Below are positions 7,652 through 14,105 of a DNA stretch of 21,446 nucleotides, piece after piece. Both the position numbers and the translations under genes were made by a program. The notes beneath the pieces were generated by a model. That model worked only from the letters and a program-made list of their open reading frames with translations. It was not told the origin of the DNA and searched no databases. Positions within the stretch are counted from its first letter, which is position 1. Every line of letters starts with the position of its first letter. Source of the DNA: UBA7692 sp033578915. Its GTDB lineage: Bacteria > Bacteroidota > Bacteroidia > Chitinophagales > LD1. The DNA is taken from the NCBI GenBank assembly GCA_033578915.1, contig JAVQWQ010000025.1, positions 1 through 21,446 of the forward strand, given 5' to 3'.

Positions 7652-8662
7652 CTAATGTTTTGCTGATATGCCCGCTTCGGAGAAGCTCGCCATTTCATTC
7701 AGAAAAGCTACAGCGCTTTCGATGATTGGATATGCAAGAGCGCAACCGGTTCCTTCACCCAGTCGCAACTGAAGCTGCAACAGCGGCTTTGCCTGAAGAT
7801 AATCCAACATCAAAGCATGACCTTGCTCACTACTGAGATGACAAAATATAGCATTCTCCATAATACGAGGTTGTATGCGATGAGCAACCAGAAAAACAGA
7901 TGAGGCGACAAAACCATCAATTAATATCACCATATTTTTTTCAAATGCCCGAAGGAATGCGCCACACATCAGCGCCATCTCAAAGCCCCCGAAAGTTTGA
8001 AGAATTTCGAGTGGATGAGTTATTTCTCCATGAAAAGTTTGCGCCTGCCGCAATATGTTTAGTTTGTGCAAAAGCTGAGCATCATTGAGTCCTGTGCCCC
8101 TGCCTACACACTGCTCCAAGGGCAAACCACAGATATAACTCATCAACATACTTGCTGCAGAAGTGTTCCCTATGCCCATCTCACCGAAACCAATCACATT
8201 ACACTCTCTTGAGGTAATCTGTTCCACTATTTCTCCACCCGACTTTATAGATTGTTCTAATTCTGAAGTACTCATGGCTTTTGAAGAGAGAAACGAACGT
8301 GTCCCTTTTGAAATCTTGTAATCGAGAGGTTTTAATGTATCTTTACTAAAATCGTAGTTTACTCCTGCGTCAATTATGCAAAGATTTATCTTGTGCAAAT
8401 TGCAAAACACATTTATTGCTGCGCCTCCGGATAGGAAGTTCTTAACCATCTGGTGCGTTACCTCCTGAGGGTAAGCGCTTATTCCTTCTTCAGCTATACC
8501 ATGGTCTCCTGCAAAAACAACTATATGAGGATTCCTCAAAACAGGAGTCAACGACTGCTGAATCAAACCAATTTGCACAGCTAACCATTCCAGCGTCCCC
8601 AAAGAACCCGGAGGTTTGGTTTTTTGATTTATCTTTTCCCAAAGAGTATCCTTTAACGTCAA
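7652..8662 (-). CDS. cobT: Nicotinate-nucleotide--dimethylbenzimidazole phosphoribosyltransferase
   Basis: Cytoplasmic enzyme that transfers phosphoribose from nicotinate mononucleotide to the lower-ligand base (DMB or a related base), making alpha-ribazole 5'-phosphate. Family motifs in order: INQKTKPPGSLGTLE near the N-terminus; VVFAGDHGIAEEGISAYP; FLSGGAAINVF; GFGEMGIGNTSAAS; CVGRGTGLND; and RLGEGTGCALAYPI, whose Glu303 corresponds to the catalytic glutamate of Salmonella CobT (E317). Length 336 is close to normal. The start is a TTG at 8662, overlapping the TGA stop of the upstream surface-protein gene as TTGA. No ATG or GTG is available in frame near the conserved N-terminus, so translation is probably coupled to the upstream gene. 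Confidence 0.95.
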   Translation of the reverse strand: MTLKDTLWEKINQKTKPPGSLGTLEWLAVQIGLIQQSLTPVLRNPHIVVFAGDHGIAEEGISAYPQEVTHQMVKNFLSGGAAINVFCNLHKINLCIIDAGVNYDFSKDTLKPLDYKISKGTRSFLSSKAMSTSELEQSIKSGGEIVEQITSRECNVIGFGEMGIGNTSAASMLMSYICGLPLEQCVGRGTGLNDAQLLHKLNILRQAQTFHGEITHPLEILQTFGGFEMALMCGAFLRAFEKNMVILIDGFVASSVFLVAHRIQPRIMENAIFCHLSSEQGHALMLDYLQAKPLLQLQLRLGEGTGCALAYPIIESAVAFLNEMASFSEAGISAKH

Positions 8663-9633
8663 AACACAAGGATTTTTTTTGTCAGCATTTTTGTTGAGGT
8701 CTGTGCATACATGATGTACATACCCGAAGAAGGTAAAATCTGCTTTAACCCTTCAGGATTTCCCTGATAAATTTCGTGACCCGCAGCGCTGTATATAGCT
8801 ATATGTTTAATCGGCTCAGGTGCAATTATTTTTATGTCTTGAAAGTTCCTTAATGGGTTGGGAGCAACTCTTAACTCTGCTTCAAATACATCATAAACAG
8901 TTGAAATATTTTTCTGGTGGATAACACCCACTGCATCTAGGTCAAATCCTCCTGTATTGAACGGAGTGGGGAACGGGTCGTTCACAGGCCTTCCTGCTGC
9001 ATCGTATCGCGCATACAAAGGATCGATGCTGCCCACTACATCTACTACTCTCACATGCGTGATATTGTTTATATCCAAACCCACTGCTGTGTCCAGGTCC
9101 TGCAGATCGAAAGGTGTACCATAGTTAGCACGATATTTACCGGCAAGGTTGTGTAATTTTGTTGCATCTCCGGTATTATCAAACGGGCCTATCTGCTTGG
9201 AGGTATCGGTTAGCGAAACAGACGGAAATCTCACAAAATGCTGTCCATCACTGCTCACTTCAACAAATGCCAATTCCAGAAAGTTATCGTTAAAAGCATT
9301 TTCAAATACGGCAAAATCAAATCCGGGCCCATTATAAATCGGTAAATCGAAGGTTAATACTGCATAGCCTCCGTCTCCCAGGCTTACCACACCATTTTCA
9401 CCCGCTTTGCCTATGGCACTTAAACTATCTCCATAAGAGGTAAATCCTAAAGAGGTATCCGCAATATTTTGATAACCTCGTTTAACTGTGCATCCTGTAG
9501 CCCAACCAACAAAAATAGCGCTGTCTTTAAAGATGGCTGTTGAGCCCGGAGTACCGGCAGGGCCGGGAAATTGGGCACGACAAATAAATATGGTGTTAAT
9601 AATAATAACGTATAAATATGAAGTCTTTTTCAC
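8659..9633 (-). CDS. T9SS-sorted surface protein at the head of the cobalamin operon
   Basis: Predicted exported protein of unknown exact function. It starts at GTG 9633 with a short basic N-terminus and hydrophobic signal peptide (residues 1 to about 20, ending near CRAQ). The main domain (about 22-240) has conserved-looking blocks FDFAVFENAF, LELAFVEVSSDGQHFVRFP, GKYRANYGTPFDLQDLD and FDLDAVGVI, suggestive of a beta-sandwich ligand-binding fold. I know no enzymatic motif in it. A type A T9SS sorting domain fills residues 253-324 (VAPNPLRNF, then KHIAIYSAAGHEI, ending KKILVF). It overlaps cobT by four bases (TTGA), so the two are co-translated. Inference: it may bind corrinoids at the cell surface before uptake, as surface-exposed proteins of Bacteroidota B12 loci do. 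No TonB-dependent receptor gene is in the window to support this directly. Confidence 0.8.
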   Translation of the reverse strand: MKKTSYLYVIIINTIFICRAQFPGPAGTPGSTAIFKDSAIFVGWATGCTVKRGYQNIADTSLGFTSYGDSLSAIGKAGENGVVSLGDGGYAVLTFDLPIYNGPGFDFAVFENAFNDNFLELAFVEVSSDGQHFVRFPSVSLTDTSKQIGPFDNTGDATKLHNLAGKYRANYGTPFDLQDLDTAVGLDINNITHVRVVDVVGSIDPLYARYDAAGRPVNDPFPTPFNTGGFDLDAVGVIHQKNISTVYDVFEAELRVAPNPLRNFQDIKIIAPEPIKHIAIYSAAGHEIYQGNPEGLKQILPSSGMYIMYAQTSTKMLTKKILVF

Positions 9634-9642
9634 ACACTCTAA

Positions 9643-9673
9643 ATAATTAGAAAAGCGAATGCCTTCTAATTAT
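9643..9673. repeat. 10-base-pair hairpin upstream of the cobalamin operon
   Basis: ATAATTAGAA (9643-9652) and TTCTAATTAT (9664-9673) are perfect reverse complements. Inside the 11-base loop a further GC/GC pair with a GAAT tip can form. It sits in the only 79-base gap between the VWA gene and the operon head, both read leftward. No T-tract follows on the minus strand, so it is not a standard terminator. It may be an operator, a processing site or a weak termination signal. The gap is too short for a full cobalamin riboswitch. Confidence 0.55.
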
Positions 9674-9712
9674 AATTTCCCACAAAATGTTTACCGGCAA
9701 AAGCGAAATCCA

Positions 9713-11707
9713 CTAATTTTTCAACAACACAAATTTGCCAGCTCTCCAGTTATTGTCATGCTGATAGCGCAAAAAATAGATCCCTGCAGGATACTCGTAC
9801 AATTGTAAAGCAAGTTTCATGCCTTGCTGAACCTGAAATTTCTCTAATGCTTTTCCTGTTATATCAGCCAAATAAAGTTCTTTCACTTGCAAGCCGGTGA
9901 TTTCTACATTCAACAAACCTTTGGAAGGATTGGGAAAAAAGCGAACATTATCAAAGAATATTTTCTCTGCATAAGGGTCGTATGAATTATTTTGTGTAGC
10001 GGCTGTATCGTTGATTTTTTGATTTTGCACGAGAGGTATCTGTAGCAATGAATCCACTGTTGCAATAGCCATATTGCATGAAGGGAAATAGGTAAACTGC
10101 TGGATGAGCCTCACGATTAAATCGTTGAGTTTCTCCACATCATACTTATCTGTACTGGGAGGCAAATGCTTGTTTCCCACGCCACTGTGGTCGGTAAGAA
10201 ACACATAGGTTCCGTTGGTAGCAAGCGCCATGCTGCGCATAAGGAATTCTGTGCTCTTATTAATGCCGCTGCACGTTACTGGTATTATTCGAATTCCTTT
10301 TGCAGCCGCCTCGCGCGTTGCTTTCTGAACACGTTTTATCACCTGTTCTTCATCGTGAGGGGGTGCATCCAGAACCAGGAAAAGCAACCTTGCCACTGCA
10401 CTGCTGCTCCAATTTAACTTATGCAATGCTTCGTTGAGCGCCTCATCAACAGCTTCAGGAAAGTCCCCGCCACCTCCGGCGTTTTGCTGCCTGATGTAAT
10501 GAGCGGCCTCCCTGGCATTGGTAGTAAAAGACTTGTGTTTTACCACATAATCGTCACCGTGATCTTTGTACATAACAATACCGGTTCGCAGTGTGAAATT
10601 TTTCTTTGCAGCCCCTGCCCTTAGAATAATGTCTTGCAGCTCTTCTTTCAGAAAGTCAATTTCATCACCCATAGAAGATGTGGCATCTACTGCAAACACT
10701 ATATCAGCGACAGGTATCGCTTCACAGGTTTTATCAACCACCACGCGATTAATTCCTTTCTCAAACGATTTAAGATTTTTCATAGTATAAGCATTGCCCC
10801 CTGCATAAATTATTGCAGAAAAGTTTTCTCTTTTTTTCAAACCGGTATCAAAACCTGCCCATAATTCAGCCTTGCCGGTATTGTCTGTTCTTGCTTTCCA
10901 TACCGTTTCATTTTCGTTGTTAATCAATAAAACTTCCGCGTCGGCCACAGGAAAGCCGGATTGATTTTGCACACTTACCACATACCTCTCTTTTGCATAT
11001 TGTTTCCATTGATTAGAAAAGGTTGAAAACTCCTTTTCAGTAAGGTGTTCCCAAAGTTTCCACTTAGCAAAATCATTTATCTCACCGGCTGTAAGTGTGC
11101 CTGCCTGAAAATTCTTATTAAAACTTGAAACGCTATTAAAATCTGATTCCTTGGATTCGCCATCTGAAGCCGTAGAAAATTCTTCAAGTCTTTTACTTAT
11201 TCCTGATCCCATTTTAACCCCATCGGTGTAAATCATAGAGGATTCAGCGCCTCTTCCTTTAGGTGCCCCCCTTGAGCCGGAGGAAGCAAAAGTTACACAA
11301 GACAAGGTTGGCTCCTTTTTAATCCCCTCTTCGGTGAGCCTAAGTTTGGGTTCTTCTACTGTAGGAAGGACGAGCGTTTCATGATGTGGTTTTGAAATTT
11401 GTGAGGATGATTTTTTTTCTTTCATCACAATTACAACAGATGAATCTGAACACTTTACAGGTATTCTTATTGTTTCAAAGCCGATATGTTCAGCTATGAG
11501 AGTATCTATTGGATTTCGGATAGTAAGCGAAAATTTACCTAACCAATCGCTTGAAAAAATTGCTTTTGTGCCCTTGCTTTTGATTATCGCTCCAATGAGG
11601 GCGACACCTTTTTCGTCTTTAACTATACCAATACATTTGCAAGGCTCTTTGCTGAAGCTTATTGCCCATAACGCTATTCCCAAGAAAAGAATGATGAGAT
11701 ACTTCAT
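9713..11707 (-). CDS. T9SS-sorted von Willebrand factor A domain protein
   Basis: Predicted secreted protein with no enzymatic motif; VWA domains usually bind protein partners through a metal site. Order: signal peptide (about 1-20); a CarboxypepD_reg-like domain (about 23-92) with GIVKDEKGVALIGAIIKSKG; a low-complexity, Ser/Glu-rich linker; a second beta-sandwich segment (YVVSVQNQSGFPVADAEVLL) near residue 245; and a VWA domain from about 333 to 545. The MIDAS motif is Asp341-x-Thr343-x-Ser345 (DATSSMG), with Thr in place of the usual first Ser. TGIVMYKDHGDDY and GGGGDFPEAVDEALNEAL follow. A type A sorting domain fills 588-664 (FFPNPSKGLLNVEI, ending KFVLLKN). The ATG at 11707 begins the signal peptide. 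It lies upstream of the cobalamin operon on the same strand, but the 79-base gap with a hairpin leaves co-transcription open. A role in adhesion or partner recognition is inference. Confidence 0.85.
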   Translation of the reverse strand: MKYLIILFLGIALWAISFSKEPCKCIGIVKDEKGVALIGAIIKSKGTKAIFSSDWLGKFSLTIRNPIDTLIAEHIGFETIRIPVKCSDSSVVIVMKEKKSSSQISKPHHETLVLPTVEEPKLRLTEEGIKKEPTLSCVTFASSGSRGAPKGRGAESSMIYTDGVKMGSGISKRLEEFSTASDGESKESDFNSVSSFNKNFQAGTLTAGEINDFAKWKLWEHLTEKEFSTFSNQWKQYAKERYVVSVQNQSGFPVADAEVLLINNENETVWKARTDNTGKAELWAGFDTGLKKRENFSAIIYAGGNAYTMKNLKSFEKGINRVVVDKTCEAIPVADIVFAVDATSSMGDEIDFLKEELQDIILRAGAAKKNFTLRTGIVMYKDHGDDYVVKHKSFTTNAREAAHYIRQQNAGGGGDFPEAVDEALNEALHKLNWSSSAVARLLFLVLDAPPHDEEQVIKRVQKATREAAAKGIRIIPVTCSGINKSTEFLMRSMALATNGTYVFLTDHSGVGNKHLPPSTDKYDVEKLNDLIVRLIQQFTYFPSCNMAIATVDSLLQIPLVQNQKINDTAATQNNSYDPYAEKIFFDNVRFFPNPSKGLLNVEITGLQVKELYLADITGKALEKFQVQQGMKLALQLYEYPAGIYFLRYQHDNNWRAGKFVLLKN

Positions 11708-11872
11708 AAGATCTTTTTTTAAATTATCGAATACTTTCTGTGCTTATTATTTCAGATAATTATTCTGACATAAGTTTTACGTAAGATGTAGCCTGTGCAG
11801 ATTTTCCATAACTGCGTTGTAAAAAAAACTGCATTTAACTTTTAGTTCACAATCAAAAGTTATTGTTGAAAG
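11708..11872. promoter_or_regulatory. Divergent intergenic region between the VWA and phoX-like genes
   Basis: The 165 AT-rich bases must hold promoters for both directions. Visible are an imperfect palindrome built on TCAGA/TCTGA, the 8-base palindrome TTACGTAA, and a poly-A run. A -7-like TATTGTTG lies at 11861-11868 for the plus-strand gene. I see no comparable element for the minus-strand gene and no Pho-box that I could defend. Confidence 0.4.
11861..11868 (+). promoter_or_regulatory. Weak -7-like element before the phoX-like gene
   Basis: TATTGTTG matches TAnnTTTG at five of six fixed positions and ends four bases before the ATG at 11873. There is no TTG -33 box at the usual distance. 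Confidence 0.25.
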
Positions 11873-13426
11873 ATGAAAACTATCAATGTGCTGCGCAGCT
11901 CTATCTTGTTTTATATTCTATTTCTTATTGCCTGCCAAAGCGACAACAAAAGAGATAAGATACAAACATGGTTCGAACAAATAGCTCCTGATTTCTCCAC
12001 GCAAACTTTGCGCGTGCCACAAGGCTACACCTATGATATTTTATTCAGCGAAGGCGACACTGTGTTAACCTTAGACGGCAAAAGAACCCCGGCAAAAGGT
12101 AAGCATGATTTTGTAGCTTATATACCTATAGCCGGAAGCAGCGAACACGGATATTTATATGTAGGCCATGAATCTCACGATACCAACAGCATTTTGGGAG
12201 ACGGAGGAGCAGGAACTGTTTTTGAAGTAAAAAAAATAGACGGAAATTGGAGAGCGGTTAGCGACTTTTACGCAATTGATTTCAGGGCTGTCGGAGGCTC
12301 GCTGCGCAATTGCGGAGGAACACTTACGCCTGCAGGCACTATTTTTTCAGCAGAAGAATGTGAACCTAAAAGCAACGCTGACCTGTTTATTCAACATTCT
12401 TTTCGCGATACGGCTGATATCTTTGGCCGAAAGCGGTATCTTAATTATGGGTGGATAGTAGAAATTGACCCGCGTGAAAGAAAGGCAGTACGCAAGCTTT
12501 GGCAAATGGGAAGATATGAACACGAAGATGCGCATTGCATGCCCGATGGACGCACCGTCTATCTCACCGATGATGCTACTCCTGCAGTGCTTTTTAAATT
12601 CATTTCAAAAACACCATACCAATACGAAGAAGGTCAGTTATATGCCTATCGCCAAAGCGAAGACGCAACGGGCGGTGAATGGATTGAACTGCCTATGCAA
12701 ATTGATTCCCTCTGCCATGCACGCGATGTAGCCATCAGAAGAGGCGCCACACTTTTTGTGCGCCATGAATGGATTGAAGCTGTAGGCGACAAAATCTATA
12801 TTACCGAAACAGGAAATGACAACATAGACTTTGAAAAAGCTATTAAAATGGGAGGCAGGCCTGCAGCTCACTTGTCTTCACTCAAGAAAGGAGCATATAC
12901 ATATAGTGACCCTTACGGTAGAGTGCTGGTGTTAGACTTAAAAACTTTGAAAATAGAACCGTTTGTGGAGGGAGGCATCATAGGAGGCGATACTTTAAAA
13001 TGCTTTTCAAATCCGGACGGGCTTGCCTCTATATCGCTCAACGGGAAAAAATATTTAGTGATAAATGAGGATATTAATGGCGCTGAGGGCTACAACCGAA
13101 ATGGAAATGCTAAGGATGGAAAGGTATATAACGAAGTATATATTTTAGACCTTGATAACCCTAAACCTACAGTAAAGAACTTACAAAGATTCGTTGTAGG
13201 CCCACGCGGATGCGAAACCACCGGCAGTTTCTTCACGCCGGATGGCAATACTTATTTTGTATCCATACAAAATCCTTCAAAAGAAAATGCTCCTCCATTC
13301 AACAAATCTTGTGTTGTTGCCATTTACAAAAGCAAACTAAGAGCTGCTTCACATACCGCTTATAATAAAAAGCGCATGTATGCTAAATTCTTCTTCCTCC
13401 TGCTGCAAGATGTTGTAGTTAAATAA
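11873..13426 (+). CDS. PhoX/DUF839 family lipoprotein, putative alkaline phosphatase
   Basis: Likely outer-membrane or surface lipoprotein of the PhoX (DUF839) beta-propeller family. Characterised members are Ca/Fe-dependent phosphomonoesterases that release phosphate from organic esters. The N-terminus is a lipoprotein signal with lipobox LIAC (Cys21). The family block NCGGTLTPAGTIFSAEEC is present: Cys147 matches the iron-ligand cysteine of PhoX and Glu161/Glu162 the following acidic pair. Also seen are NYGWIVEIDP, MGRYEHEDA, VYLTDDATPAVLFKF, FSNPDGLASI and GCETTGSFFTPDGNTYF, ending in QNPS near residue 473. The last 30 or so residues after CVVAIYK are rich in Lys and Phe and do not look like family sequence. 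Dropping one base from the AAAA run at 13328-13331 would instead end the protein as IYKAN at 13340. The 3' end overlaps the broken trmB gene. Family is secure; phosphatase activity is inferred. Confidence 0.85.
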   Translation: MKTINVLRSSILFYILFLIACQSDNKRDKIQTWFEQIAPDFSTQTLRVPQGYTYDILFSEGDTVLTLDGKRTPAKGKHDFVAYIPIAGSSEHGYLYVGHESHDTNSILGDGGAGTVFEVKKIDGNWRAVSDFYAIDFRAVGGSLRNCGGTLTPAGTIFSAEECEPKSNADLFIQHSFRDTADIFGRKRYLNYGWIVEIDPRERKAVRKLWQMGRYEHEDAHCMPDGRTVYLTDDATPAVLFKFISKTPYQYEEGQLYAYRQSEDATGGEWIELPMQIDSLCHARDVAIRRGATLFVRHEWIEAVGDKIYITETGNDNIDFEKAIKMGGRPAAHLSSLKKGAYTYSDPYGRVLVLDLKTLKIEPFVEGGIIGGDTLKCFSNPDGLASISLNGKKYLVINEDINGAEGYNRNGNAKDGKVYNEVYILDLDNPKPTVKNLQRFVVGPRGCETTGSFFTPDGNTYFVSIQNPSKENAPPFNKSCVVAIYKSKLRAASHTAYNKKRMYAKFFFLLLQDVVVK

Positions 13427-14046
13427 TGTCTTAATATTAAGTTCTTCAACATCCAAAGGGGTCGCGTAAATATCTTCTTTGTAATAAAGTATTTCACCGC
13501 CTGCCTGTGTCACACTTTCTGTGCTGTATCGAATAAGATTAATGTCATCTGTTTTTAGATGAATATGAGCATGTTTTTTCAGGATCTGACGATACTTTTC
13601 CAGAAAATTCGGATGCCAGCCGATGTTTTTCATGTTTGTCTTTTGGAAAAGGGTCAGGAAAAGTTATCCATATTTCACTCACCTTTGGGAGCAAAAAAGT
13701 GACAGATGTTTTCTATCTTAAAACGGGCAAATCGAACATTAATAATGTTTTCCGTCAGGCATATTTTTGCCCCGGTGAATAATCGCGCGCCTTTAATGTC
13801 TATTCCTACAAAATTTTTTTTCGGATATTTTTTTGCCAGCGCCACAGTGTAGTCCCCTTTCCCGCAGGCCAATTCTAAAACTATAGGATGGTCATTTCCA
13901 AAGATTTCCTTCCATTTCCCTTTGCTGGATAAAGCCTTATGATTGTTATCGTACAAAACAGGTTCATTAAAATCAAAGCATTGAAGAACATTGCTGAAAG
14001 TACCAATCTCCGCGAATTTTTTTCGTTTAGATTTTCTTCCTCCCAT
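13349..14046 (-). pseudogene. trmB: tRNA (guanine-N7)-methyltransferase gene broken by frameshifts
   Basis: TrmB makes m7G46 in tRNA using S-adenosylmethionine. The N-terminal part (14046 to about 13683) reads MGGRKSKRKKFAEIGTFSNV, then LELACGKGDYT (SAM site) and VGIDIKGARLFTGAK, and stops at 13675. The next piece, VSEIWITFPDPFPKDKHEKHRL (13682-13617), is in a different frame and holds the family motif WITFPDP. A third piece resumes in the frame of HPNFLEKYRQIL and HLKTDD (from 13615). Near the end the visible frame runs through a GAA-rich tract to a stop at 13349, whereas the next frame gives KKNLAYMRFLL and a stop at 13360, which better fits a TrmB end. So two frame breaks are firm and a third is probable. 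The start ATG at 14046 matches the Bacteroidota N-terminus; a longer frame from 14112 would overlap the ATPase gene. Either a real pseudogene or clustered sequence errors. Confidence 0.85.
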
Positions 14047-14052
14047 AGGATG

Positions 14053-14060
14053 CGAAAGTA
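14053..14060 (-). promoter_or_regulatory. Candidate -7 element for trmB
   Basis: On the minus strand TACTTTCG matches TAnnTTTG at five of six fixed positions and ends six bases before ATG 14046, the same spacing seen at 558-565 and 5072-5079. It supports 14046 as the trmB start. Confidence 0.3.
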
Positions 14061-14093
14061 AATTTTGACAAATAGAAATTCGGAATCTTAGAG

Positions 14094-14101
14094 TATTATT
14101 G
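14094..14101 (+). promoter_or_regulatory. Candidate -7 element for the HerA-like ATPase gene
   Basis: TATTATTG matches TAnnTTTG at five of six fixed positions and ends four bases before ATG 14106. A TTTTGACA at 14063-14070 contains a TTG (14065-14067) 26 bases upstream, slightly longer than the usual -33 to -7 spacing. Confidence 0.3.
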
Positions 14102-14105
14102 CTGC

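Noticed and set aside
7648..7698. 17-residue N-terminal extension of CobS
   Set aside because: The conserved CobS N-terminus begins at ATG 7647, and the extension only re-reads the end of cobT.
9634..9712. Cobalamin riboswitch before the operon
   Set aside because: The gap is 79 bases, too short, and no B12-box-like core was recognised.
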